Assembly (NCBI GenBank): GCA_022579005.1
Contig: MU401642.1
Location: 1 to 64,000 of the forward strand
Source: Poronia punctata
Taxonomy: Eukaryota > Ascomycota > Sordariomycetes > Xylariales > Xylariaceae
Direction: 5' to 3'
DNA length: 64,000 bases
Positions within the stretch are counted from its first letter, which is position 1; every line of letters starts with the position of its first letter. Shown piece by piece: positions 1-13,311 of this stretch. Under the pieces are notes generated by a model. It made no database searches and was not told the origin of the DNA. It saw nothing but the letters and a program-made list of their open reading frames with translations. The position numbers were made by a program, and so were the translations under genes.

Positions 1-3000
1 TTTTTAGCTAAATTTTAATAAATATAAAATAAGCTAAACTAAATTAATATATAAGTTAATATAAAAAGCACTTTTGCTAGCAACTATATTATAACTTTTA
101 AAAAATATATTACTTTATTAAGCAATACTTTTAATAAAAGCATTTTTATTGCTTAAAGCTTAGCTGCTAACTTTACTTTTTAGCTTATTGCTACTTTAAT
201 TAATATATTAAACTTTTACTTTAAAAAAAAATCTTAAGCTAAAAGTTTTAAACTTTTAGTTTTTAATAAAAAAACTAATAACTTTAATAGTTAAGTTTAA
301 ATAATTACTTTAAAGCTTAACTTTAATATATATACTTTTTATAATAAAAAACAATAATTAAAATATATATTTATATGCTTTTTTAGCTAGCTTTAATAAT
401 AAGTTAAAGTATATTTTAGTGCTTATAACTATAAAGTAAGCTTTATATATATTACTAAAATAATTTAAATTTTTAAAACTGTTTATAAATTAGTTAACTA
501 AGTAAAAGCTATTGCTTAAAAGCTTATTACTATAAACTTTAATAATTTTTTTATTTAAAATATTTAAATTTATATTAGCTATTTTACTAAATTATTAGTT
601 TAAGCTTATAAATTATATTTTTTTTAAAAAAAAAAGCTATACTATAATATAAGAATTTTAATTAGCTATATTTTTTATGTTTATATTTATAACTTAAGCG
701 TTTTTTATAAAACTTTTTATAAGTTTTTTTAAAAAAAAATGCTTAATTAACAAGTTAAAAATTAAAAGCAAAAAGCTAAAATTAAGCTAGTAGTATAACT
801 TTATAAAAGTATAACTTTAAACTAAAAACTTTTTATTTTTACTTTAAAGCTTACTATTTATAAGTAACTATTTAAAACTAAAAAAAAAGTTTACTAAAAA
901 AATAATATTTACTTTAATTATAATAAAAAAAGCTATATAATTAAAAATTGTTTTTAATTTTAAGTTAACGCTTTTTTTGCTAAACTAATAAAAAAAGTAA
1001 AAAAAAATATTTTAGTTAAAAAAATAGCTTTTTTAAAAATTACTTTGTTTAATAAATTAAAAAACTAGCTTAGCTGCTTTAAGTTTTTATAATAGTTTAT
1101 ATATTTACTATAGCTAAATTAAGTAGTAAAAATAAAACTATTAAATTTAAACGTTTTATTTAAATTTAAATTAATAGCTTTAAAATATAAACTACTACTT
1201 TATATAATATTAAAACAAATATTTACTTTTTTATTAATACTTTACTAGCTTTACTACTTTATAAATAATTTAAAGCTTTATTAACTTATTTAAAAAAGCT
1301 TATTTAACTTTTTAATTATAAAAGCTAACTTGCTAGTACTATTTTTTAAATATTAATAGCTAGCTTAAAAATTAATAGTTGCTAATTTATTAATTAAACC
1401 TTTTAAGTTATTAATATTAATAATAAAGTTATTATTAATTTATAATAAATAGCTAAATATTTTATTATTTTAAATTATAAACATTGCTAATTATTATAGT
1501 TTAAAAAAACTTTACTTTTTACTATATACTTACTTATAATCTTTTTAATAAAAAAAAACTTAGTTATATTAACTAAGCAACTTACTTACTAGTAAAATGC
1601 TAATTACTAAAATACTAAACTAAATTAGTATTACTAGCTATTATAATATAATAAGCTTTTTATTTACTTTATTATAGTTACTATTTAACTTTTTAGCTTA
1701 GTTAATAAAAATAATTAAAAAGCTATTATTTTAATTATTATATTTATTTAATACTTAGTATATATTTAAAAATAAAAGTTTTTAAAATTATTAAATTTAA
1801 GCAAGCTAATATTTATTAAGTATATAAAATAGCTTTAAAGCTTATTAGCTTAAATTAGTACTTTTTTTTTAACTATAAGCTTTATTAAGTTTTTTATAAA
1901 TAAAAACTTAAAATATATTGCTTAAGTATATTAGTTAATCTTACTTTAACTTGCTTACTTAAAAGGTTTTTTTTTTTAAAAAAAAGCTAATACTTTACTT
2001 TTTTTTTATTTTAGCTTTAATGTAAAATTAAAACTAATTAATAAAGTGCTTTTTATTAGTTTTTTTTAGTTTTAAATACTAATTAAATATATTTTTTTTA
2101 AAAAAAAAACTATTAATAAACTTTTTACTTTTAATTTTATTAAACTTTATATAAAACTTTATATAGCTTTTATATTTTTTGCTTTTAAATTAAAGTTTAT
2201 TAAAAAATAGTTTTATATTAACTATTATTAGCAAAACTATTATTTTAAAAATTATATTATTATTATTTTAAATATTAATAAAACTATTTTTAATTACTAT
2301 AATGCTTGCTATATATTAAAATTTAATATTATTAAAGCTTTTTATTACTTATAAATAATTTTATTTTTTAAGTATTTAATTATTTTTTATATTTATATAA
2401 GTACTTATTAGTAAAAAGTTTTGCTATTTAAATTAAAAATAAAACTAGCTTAGTAGTAGTTTTTTATTAATGCTTAACTATAAAACTTATTTAATTAGTA
2501 TGCTAGCGCTTATGCTAATAATATTATAGTTTATTTATAAAAAAAGCCTTAATATTAAAAAAACTATAAAAAAGTTATTTATTACTTATTTGCTACTAGC
2601 TTATAAGGCAATATTAATAAGTTTTAATTTAATACTAAAAAGGTTAACTACTTAAGCATAATTATTAAAGTAAGCAAAAGTATTTTTATTAACTTAGCTA
2701 AAACTAAAGCTATTATAAAGTAAAAATTTTTAAAACTTTATAATATTACTACTATTTATTTATTTTTTAGTTTTTATAACTACGTTTATATATTTATTTA
2801 CTATACTAGCAAAGCTACTAAACTATTAAACTAACTTTTTAAAAAAAAAAAACTTTTTATTTTAAGCTTTAAATAAAAAGCTTTTTTTAACTAACTTAAA
2901 AAGCTAGCTTATACTATATTAGTACTTATTTTTTTTTAGCTAAGTTTTTTTATTTAAGTAAAAGCTAATATATTTTATAATACTATTAAAAGTATTATTT

Positions 3001-6000
3001 TTTAACTATAACTTAATAAAAAATAAAAGCTTATTAATTATTTTTTTAAAACTATAATACTTACTAAGCAAGCTTATTTAATATAAAATAAAAAGTTTTT
3101 AGCTATAGTTTAAACTTTTAATTATTTTTATAACAAATTACTAAGTACTTAAATTACTATTTTTATTAACTACTAAGCTTTAACTTATTTTTTTACTAAA
3201 TATTATTTAAAATTATAATAAGTAGCTTAGCTAAACTTTTTATATAAGTTTACTATTAAGTAAAAGTATTGCTTAAAAAAAGAAAATATAATTACTAACG
3301 TACTATTTTATAAAACTACTAACTTTTTTACTATTAAAGCTTTAAAAAAAAATTAAATATTTATTTTAATTTTTTTAAAAAATATTATAAGCTTTTGCTT
3401 TTAAACTATAATTGCTTTTATTAAAATTTAACTATTTTTTATACTTTTGCTTTTAATAATGCTAAAAAAATTAAAGTTAATTAATTTAATTATTAAAAAA
3501 AACTAATTTTAAAAACTAAGTACTTATAAAAAAAAGCTAGTTATTTTAGCTACTACTTAAAATAGCTTAATATCTTTTTAAATAGCTTTAATTTAAAAAG
3601 CTTATATGCTTAAATCTTAAGCTTATAATAGCTAAAATAAAATAATTTAAGCTTTTTTAGTTAACTACTACTAGCTTAATTTTAAAAAAAATACTTAATA
3701 ATATATTTATAACTACTAAAATTGCTAATATAATAAAAACTTTTATAATAAAACACTAGGCTTTTTATACTTATTACTTTTTTTTTAGCATATATAAAAT
3801 ATTATTATAATTAATAAAAAAAATATGCTAAAAAATAAGCATAGCTATAACTACGTATAATATTTTATTAATAAGTTTAGCTGCTTAATTACTACTATTT
3901 TAAGTAAAAAAACTAATATTATTAAAATACTAGCTAAAAAGTATTATTACTACTTATATTAATTTTTTAGCCTTTTAAGTACTTAAATTAGCAATAATAA
4001 AAAATAGTTTATTTTATAGCTAATAAAAGCTTTAAACATTTTAATAAGCACTAAATATTATTAAAGCAGCTTTAATTACTTATAAATTTAAAGCGCTATT
4101 AAAGTTATTAACTATAAGCTAAATTAATATTTTTACTTTTATATTAACTAATTTTAAAATAATTAAAGTAATTATATTGTTGCTTTTAATTTTGCTTATA
4201 ATTTATTATATTATTTATTATTAAGTATAAGCTTTTTAAAAATAGCTTTTAAAATTAAGCTATATACTAACTTAATATTTTTAATACTACTTAATAATAT
4301 AACTAATAAGCTAACTAAGTATATAGCAAAGTTAATAAAGCAAACTTATAAAGTTTAAAACTTAGCTTATAAATTTGCTTAAAAAACTTAAAAATAGTAA
4401 AAGGTTTAAGCTAATAAAAAAAATAAAAAGTAAACTTTTTTATTTATAATTAAGTTTTTTTTTAAAAAAAAAGTTTTATTATAATAGCTTTTATTATTTA
4501 TATAAATTTTTAGTAAGTTAGTTTATTTAAAATCTTTAAAAAAAAAGGCTATAATTATATTTTAAATTTATTGCTAACTTATAAAATATAAAACCTTTTT
4601 TATACTAATTAGCTATATAAAGCTTTTAATAACCTTTTACTTTAGCAAATCTAACTTTTTTTAAAACTTAAAAAAATTAATAAAAAGCTTAAGTATAAAA
4701 TATAGCAAGTTTTAAAATTTAAACTTTTTAAGCACTATAAACATTTTTAGTACTAGGTAAACTAAATTAAATATAACTTAAATAATATTTAATACTTAAC
4801 TAGCAACTTTAAAAATATATTAATAGCTTTAAAAAACTTTTATAATAGCTACTTTTTAGCTTTTAAACTTTTAATATATTTTAATAAATAGCTATATGCT
4901 ATAGTAGCAAATATAGTGCTAAAAAACTACTTAAATAACTTTAAAGCTATTTATAAAAGCAAGCAACTTATTATAAAACGCTATACTTAAGCTTTAATAC
5001 TTTATAAACTTTTAGCTTTTATTTACTTATTAGCTTTATTTAAGTTAAAAATATAAAAATAAAAGTTTATATTTAATTATATTATATTTAATAAATTATT
5101 TATATTATAACTTAACTAAACTAACTTATAATTTAACATTTTTATTAAAATAAAAAAAAGTTAACTAAGTATATGTTTATAAAAAAAACTTACTATAAAG
5201 TATATAAGCATAGCAAGTTATTAAAAATATTTTTTATATTAATATTAAAAAAAAAAAAAGTATTAGCTTTAAATAAAAAAAAAGTATTAGCTTTTAAGCA
5301 ATACTTTTAATAACTTTTATAATAAAAAAAACTTTAGCTTAAGCGTTTTAAACTTTAGCTTTAGTTTTAAAAAAAAGTAGTATAATAGCTATATTTATTA
5401 GTTTAAGGTTATATAACTAAAAAAATAGTTATATAACTTATAAACTATATATATTATTATAAAGTAGGTTTAAAGTAGTACTAAATACTGCCTTTGCTTA
5501 GCTAGACTTACTTAGTAAAATAATTTAATTAGTTATACACTTATATTTTTAGCTAAGTATTTATATATAAGTAGCAAAAAAATAAATCTTAGCGCAGCTA
5601 ATCTCTTTTTTTTTTTTTTAACTTAAAATTTTTTATATAGCGTTAATATATAGCTATTATGCCTTACTAATTATTACACTTTTTAAGCTAAAATTACTAG
5701 CTATTTTTTAAAATATAATATATTTTTACTATTAATATAATATTTTTTATATATTTTAACTTTATAGCATATAATTTTTACTAGCTTTATAAAAATAAGG
5801 TTTTTAGCTTATAATTTATAAACTATTTTATAAAACTATACTAAAGCTGCTAGTTTAAAAGCTATTTTGCTTTAAGCTAATTTTTTAGCTTTAATATATA
5901 AAACATATTAGTTATAAATAATAGCTTTAGCTTTTTTTTTTTAAAAAGCAGTTTTTATGCTTTTAGCAGTAGCTTTTGCTAAATAAGTTATTATTACTAT

Positions 6001-9000
6001 TTATATAGTATATAATATATAAGTTAAGCATATATATTAGTACTTTTTACTTTTTTACTTTTAAAAATTGTTTATAATTATATAATAAAAGTTTAGTACT
6101 TTATAAGCTTATAAGTTTATAATTTATACTTTTATTATTAAATAAGCTAATAAGTATAAGTTTAATAAAGCTTTTTAAACTGCTTTAATAATATAAGCTA
6201 ATATTTTACTTTTTTTTTTTAAAAATAAGATTTTTGCTAATAATTACTATACTTGCTATAGTAGCTTGCTAACTAGTTAAAGCTTTTTTTTTAACGTTAG
6301 TATTATATTTTTATACTAAATCTTTTTAGCTATATAATTTAGCTTTTTTAATAGTTTATTTATTAAGTTTAATATGCTTAATTAGTATTTTATATTAAAA
6401 TTAAACTATATTAGCTTATATACTTAGTAAGCAAGCTTTTTTTAAAAGTTTTGTGCTAATAAGTTAACTATATTTTTTAAAGCTATATAATTTATTTATA
6501 CTATAAAAGTTTTATTTATTTTTTTAAAGTACTATTATTAGTACTTATAGCTTTTTATAATTATTAAAAGCTTTTGCTAGCTTATTACTTATTTAGCTTT
6601 TATATTTATAAGCTTTTATAACTAATAAGTAATTAGTTTTTATGTTTTTTTATAAAGTTATAATAATATTTTTAATATTACTTTTATTAATATATTTATT
6701 TTTATTTTAATATTTAAATAGCTATTTTAGTAGTAAAAAGTAGTTGCTAATATAAAAGCTTTTTTTATATTTTTAAATATTTAGTTTGCTTTTAAAGTTT
6801 ATTTAAAAATATAGCTTAATAAAGTATAACTTTTTAAAATTGCTATAATTAATGTTATAATATTTATATACTTAGCTATAAACTTTTTATAAAAGTTTAT
6901 AAATTTTAAAAATATTTATATATTATATATTAAAATTAGTACTTTTTATTTTTAAATAGTAGCAATTTTTTAAAAATTTATTTTTATTTTTTTTAATTAT
7001 AATAATAAACTTTAAAAACTTTATTTTAGTTTTAAAAAACTTATATTTTAATAGCTTTATAAATAGTTAATACTTTGCTAACTGCTTATAAACTAACTAA
7101 AAGTGCTTTTTATATTTCTTTTTATTTTTTAAAAAAACTATAATATTATTTAAATAAACTATATAAATATAATTTACTAGTTTAGCTAATACTTTATATA
7201 TATAAGCTTAAAAAGTTATAAAAATATTAGTTAGTTTAAAAAGTATAACTATATACTTAAAATGCTTATATTTTGTTTAAAAAGTAATTTTTTACTTATT
7301 ATTATATTTAATTTAAATATAATAGTAAGCACTTTTAAAGTTTAGCTTTAAAAAAACTTTTGCTAACCTTAGCTTATTTATTACTTTTAATATAAAAAGT
7401 AAAAAATATTTATTTTTTATAATTACTTTATTTAAGCTTTTATAATTAATATAAAGCTTTATAGTTTTATTTTTTTTTAGTATAAATAAAATAAAAGCTT
7501 TTATATTTGCATTTAAGTACTATATATAGCTTATTTAAAGGTTTTTTTTAAAGTATTTTTTAAGTACTTATTATTAAGCTTTTATAATAAAATAAATTAA
7601 GCTAAATAGTACTTATACCTTTTTTACTAAGTTTATTATATATTATGCTTTTTTTAGCACTAATAACTTTTTTATTAATAGCTTAAAGTATATATATTAA
7701 AACGCTTTAAAATATTTAAATAAATTAATTTTATTTTTAATATTAAGCTTATTATTAATTTTAAAAAATAGTAACTTTTTTTTAAAGCTAATACTTATAT
7801 TTATTAAGTTAATAATATATATTGCTTAATTGCTAATTATATTTTTAGTAAACTTTTTAAAATTTATTTTTTAATATTTACTATAAAACTATTAAGTAAA
7901 GGCTATATTTAATAGTATACTTAACTAACTTATTTTTAGCTATAATATTAAAAGCTTTAATACTTTTTGCTTTTTATATATTATATAAAATATTTATTTA
8001 AAAGTTTACTTAATTTTTTAAGCATTAACTATTTAAAAACTAGCTATATAAGCTACTTAGCACTTTATTAGATTTTTATTTAATTTTATTAATAAAAGCA
8101 ATAAAATATTTACTTTTTATAAGTATTTTTTTTAAAAGTTTTTATATATAATATTAATTTAAGCTTTTATATTTATATTTATAATAACTTTTTTTAGCTT
8201 TTATTTATTACTTAAAAAAACTATAGCTATTACTTAAAATAGCTTTATAATATTAAACGCTTTATAAAACTTTGCTAAAGTAAATTAAATATATTAACTT
8301 ACTTTAGCTTAGCTTTTAACTTTTTATTTTTAAAGTTTAACTAAGTTGTTTAAACGTTTTATACTTTATTTTTAAGCTATTTTAATAGTTTTTGCTTAAC
8401 TTTGCTTAATTAATAATTTAACGTTAATTATTTATTTTTTAAGCAATACTTAGCTATATATTTTTTTTTATTATAATAATAATATTTTATAAAGCTATTG
8501 CTAATATATGCTAATTTACTTTAGTTTTAATTTATTTATTGCTTTAATAAGTTATTAGTTTTTTTTAAACTGCTTAAGCGCTTTTAAGTTATTTACTAAC
8601 TTTTTTTACTTTAGTAAGCATTTAATATATTTTTGCTTTTATAATAGCTTATACTTTTTATTAGCGTAATACTAAGTATTTTATTATTTTTTAGCTTTTT
8701 AATATATTATAACTATATTATTAAGTAATATATACTACTTTATTAAAACTTTTTTTAGTTTTTTTTAAAGTTTATATTAATAGTTAAAAGCTAATTAGCT
8801 ATTATTTTTTAATAATATAGCGCTTTTAAGCTTTTATATTAATACTTGCTAACAAAAAAAGAAATTTTTTAAGTTTTTATTTTTTTATTACTAAAGCTTA
8901 TATAATTGCTTTTAAAAAGTTTGCTTAAATAGTTTTAAATTAATATTTTTTTGCTAAATAAACTTTTAAAAGTTATTAAAAATAGCTTTATTTTTTAAGT

Positions 9001-11400
9001 TATTATAATTTAATATATTTTAATAAAAACGCTAATTTGTTTAAATATTAAATTTAGTTTACATTAAAGCTTATATAATTTATATTAAATTTTTATAGCT
9101 AAGCTTTTACTAATTGCTTTTTTTTATAGCTATAATTTAGTTTTTAATTTTTATAGCAGTAATATTTTGCTTTAGCTGCTTATAATTATATATAAAAGCT
9201 TTAGCGTTGTTTTTATATTATAGCTTTTTTTACTTAGTAAGTAGCTAAAGTAATTATAAGTTTTAATTTATTATATTAATAATCTAGTTTAAAAAATTAT
9301 TTTTTTAGCTTTTTAAACTTTTATAAAAACTATTATAATAAAAGCTTTTATTAAATAAGCTGCTATATAATAGCAGCTTAAAGTAAAAAAAATAGCTTTT
9401 GCTTTTTTAATCTTTTTAAAGGTTGCTAGCTATTAGCTAATTATTTATTTTAATAAATAACATATTTTATTTTAAATTTTTTAGTTTACTATTAGGTTTT
9501 TTGCTTTTTTTATTATATTTATTATTACTTTTTTATTTTTAGTTATTTATAAATTTAGCTTAACTATTAGTAGGTTTTTTTAATTTTTATTGCTTATTTT
9601 TACTATTAAGTTTATTAAGCTTGTTTATATTATTGCTAGTTATTTGCTTAGTAGTTATAAACTATACCTAGTTTTTAATTTAAATTCTTTTGCTAAATAT
9701 TATATTATAACTTAAAAATATAAAAATATAAAAATATAAAAGTTTAAGCAATAAAGTAGTTATAAGGTAATATTGCTAGCAATTTTAAAAACTAAGTATA
9801 TTAAATAACTTTTATTTAGTTAGCTAAATAAGTAATTAAACTAGCTAAAAAAATTTAAAAAAGTATAACTAGCAAAGCCTTAGCTATTAGTTAGCATAGC
9901 TTTAGCTAATAAGTAGTTTATATGCAAATAGCTTAGCAAATAGGTTCTTTAGCTAGGTACTTTATTATAGCACTTTTAACGCGTTTTTAGCAAGCTTTTA
10001 TATGCTATAAGCATTATAAGCTAAGCAATATTATTATTTAAAGTATTTAAATTTAAAAATTTAATATAAAAAAATTATAAATTATATAAATATTTTAGCT
10101 ACTTAAGTATTAGCGTTTTAACTTATAAAATAAGCAAAGCTTTTTAATATTTTAAAATAGTTTTTATTATAAAGCAAGTTATAGCAAAATATACTTTATA
10201 TTAACTTATAAAGCTGCTAATAACTTAATTACTTAACTTTTAATTAATTATTTTACTAGCGCTGCTTATAAGGTAAGCAATAAGCTATATATATATAAAT
10301 AATTAAAATATACTTATTTATATTAAATATACTATATTATAAGTAAAAGCAAAAATTGTACTAAGTATAAGATTTATTAATACTAAGCTTTTAATAATAA
10401 AAATAAGCTATACTTTTAAATTTTTTAAAAAATAGATTTATAATAATAGCACTAGTTTTATAAGTATAAAATTAATAAAATAGTATAAATTTAATAAGTT
10501 TATTTTTAAGCTTATAATGCTATTATATTTATAAAGCAATAGCAAAGTTAAAAAAGTTAATAAAAACTTTAAAAAATTATACTTTATAAAGCTATAATAA
10601 ACTAGTATTATAATTTACTTGCTTTATTTACTTTTATAATATAAATATATAATTAAGTACTTAAGCTTAGTAGCTATAGTAGTTATTTTTTTCTATTTAG
10701 TACTAAGCTACTTTAAAATATAAATGCTATAAAATATATTAAATATATTTATAAACTAATTAAAAAAAAAAGCAAAAAGCATAAAAAAAGCTAGCGCTTT
10801 ATTATAAAGTACTAATAATATGCTAGTAGTATAATAGTATAATAACGTTTTAAAACTAAATTTAAGCTTACTTATAAAAAAAAAAGTTTAATTTATATTT
10901 ATAGCACTAAAAATTAAGTATTATAAGTATAATAATAAGCATATAAAGCTAAACTTTTTTATAATAGCTTTTAAATAATTATTAATTACTATTTAAATAA
11001 TATATACTAACTTTAAAGCTTAAAAAGCATAGTATTAATTAATAAGTATAATAATACTAACTTGTTTTTAATATACTTAAAAAATAGCTACTTTATAAAA
11101 AGCTTATAATATATAAGCAAAACAATGCTATAGCAAAATAAAAAAAAACTATTAATATTAGCTAAAATTAACTAAAGTAGTTAAAGTAGCAGCAAGGTTT
11201 ATAATAATAGCAAAAAGTATAAAAATATAATTAAAAATAATTATATTAATAAAAAAAGTAATATAAATTTACTAGTTATAAAAATAAGTAAACTATATAA
11301 AATAAAAGTACTAATATATAAAAAATAATATAAAATAATTAAAAGTAGGTACTAAGTATAATATTTACTTATATTTTATATATTTTAAACTTTTAAATAT
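1..11400. repeat. RIP-like AT-rich repeat block, no genes
   Basis: About 11.4 kb of almost pure A/T with stop codons everywhere and no reading frame of 60 codons. The few remaining G and C residues sit mostly in GpC (AGCT, TAGC, GCTT) or in ACT/AGT contexts. CpA and TpG are rare except inside GCA and TGC. Depletion of CpA/TpG with TpA excess is the known signature of repeat-induced point mutation, which acts on duplicated DNA such as transposons in Pezizomycotina. No transposase, reverse transcriptase or clean terminal repeat could be recognised, so the original elements are unknown. The block runs off the left edge of the window. Confidence 0.85.
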
Positions 11401-11905
11401 TTCTTTTTTATTTTACTTTATATACAATATATTAACAGGTTTTCTATACTAGTTAACACAAGTTTACATACTTTAATTAGTACGTTAAACCACGTTGGCA
11501 CCGTAGGACCAAAAGCACATAGGTACCTAGGCGCAACAAGCTCCGAACAACCCTGTCCCCACTGCGTCATGCCCCGCCTTTTGTCCCTAGGCGATGGAGT
11601 ACGAGTAGGTAAGCTTGATGAAGTAAGTCCGAGGAGTATGGAATACGAAGCGCTTCGTTCACGTATCATCTGAATAATACTCTAGTGAGCCATCTATTCG
11701 GTCGTTTTGTTGATTCAAACTACCAATCTTCCAACTTAGCCAGCTTAGCCAACCATCGCACCCCACTACTCACTCTTCGCCCTTCGCCCTTCCCACCCCG
11801 CAATCAAAGACGCCCAGCTCCTACAGGACAACCAACCAAACAAACGCCGAGACCACAAGCCTATATAATACACACCAACGAAAAGTGGGAAAAAATAAGA
11901 TCAAT
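11401..11905. promoter_or_regulatory. AT-block boundary and RIB4 promoter region
   Basis: Base composition changes abruptly from RIP-like AT-rich DNA to ordinary DNA between about 11,400 and 11,480. A TATATAAT sequence near 11,862 lies about 40 bases before the lumazine synthase ATG and may be its TATA element. No other gene is seen here. Confidence 0.4.
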
Positions 11906-12582
11906 ATGGCATCATCTTCACTCAAAGGCCCGAAGCCAGAGGAACATGACGGTAGCGGCCTGCGCATCGGAATCGTCCACGCGCGCTGGAACGAGACCAT
12001 CATCGCGCCCTTGCTCGAGGGCACCAAGGCCCAGCTGACCAAGTGCGGCGTCAAGGAATCCAACATTGTCGTTCAGTCCGTTCCCGGATCCTGGGAGTTG
12101 CCCATTGCCGTCCAACGGTAAGTTCTCGAATTAACATTTCATATAAATAAATTCCTGGTTGCTAACTCATGTTGTGGTTTTTCAGCATGTACACAGCATC
12201 GCAGATCCAACAATCCTCCTCTGGCGGCGCACCCAGCGCCGGTGACCTCCTCGGCGCCTCGACGACGGATTTGACCTCTCTAGCTTCCGACGCAGCTGCC
12301 TCGCGCCCGTTCGACGCCATCGTCGCCATTGGTGTGTTGATCAAGGGCGAGACGATGCACTTCGAATACATAGCGGACGCCGTCTCTCAGGGTCTCATGC
12401 GTGTCGGTTTGGACCTGGGCGTTCCCGTCATCTTTGGTGTTCTTACCGTGCTTAACGACGAACAGGCCAAGGCTCGCGCTGGACTGACGAGTGGAAGCCA
12501 TAACCACGGCGAAGACTGGGGCCTTGCTGCCGTTGAGCTGGGTGTCAAACGCGGGGCGTGGGCGCAGGGAAAGATGGAGTAG
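11906..12582 (+). CDS. RIB4: 6,7-dimethyl-8-ribityllumazine synthase
   Basis: Catalyses the penultimate step of riboflavin synthesis, condensing 5-amino-6-ribitylamino-uracil with 3,4-dihydroxy-2-butanone 4-phosphate. Two exons, 11906-12117 and 12186-12582, give 202 residues; the intron has GTAAGT and TTCAG ends and splits an Arg codon. Family motifs are clear: HARWN (25-29), PGSWELP (60-66), the GVLIKG loop followed by MHFEY with the conserved His129, EQAKARAG (163-170) and HNHGEDWG (176-183). A Ser/Ala/Gly-rich stretch (about 81-111) lengthens it compared with the yeast enzyme of about 170 residues. The ATG at 11906 is the first in frame; upstream in-frame codons lack ATG. The gene is intact although it lies about 0.5 kb from the mutated repeat block. 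Confidence 0.95.
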
Positions 12583-13311
12583 TAAACTATCGATCATCAG
12601 CAGACTGAACAGAAGCTGGAAATCGACCGGCACATTGGTCGGCTCAACTTGCACCAGAGGTTCCTCCGCGTGGGGAATGGACTATATACCTAAGGTGTAA
12701 CGACACTTACTTCGCCCTACGCCTTCTCTGTCGCTGCTGTCAGCTGCCTCTACTATACAAATCTTGCTCGGATGATGTTGGAGATGCTGTCGGCGTTTCT
12801 GTATTTAAACCGTCTAGTCAGCTACTTTGCCCATTAGGCGTTTGTTGCGAAGTGTTTTCGGACGTTTGAGAGAGATGTATTATATTAAATGCGTCCAGGG
12901 TATATAGGCTACTCTATCCATCATGGCATCCAGCAACCCGGGCTCCGCCACCTGCTACCTAGTGATTAATCCACGTAATCTTTCCGCACTTCCTAAAGCT
13001 CAGGGATGCTAAGGAAAACTCTCTTTGTAATCGGTGCTCCAAATGCTGCTTTTCTGGCAAGTTCAAGAGATATGCGCTCAGAATGAAAACAGCGGTGCAT
13101 GTACCAACCCTCCCAACATATACAAGCATCTTCCAAATGCCATGTATCCAACCCCTAATCTGCCCGTCATGGGAAAATCGAGGAGCCTCTGTCTCACAGA
13201 CATGTCGACGCAACGCTTATGTACTCGTGATGAGCTGTGTGTTCCCCATTTTTTCTCTATCCAAACAGATGACGTGGTTGCTAGAAATAGCAATTCCCAA
13301 AATTTCATCAA
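12583..13311. other. Convergent intergenic region
   Basis: This holds the 3' ends of the lumazine synthase gene (+) and the disordered-protein gene (-). Only short, unconvincing reading frames are present. Confidence 0.6.
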
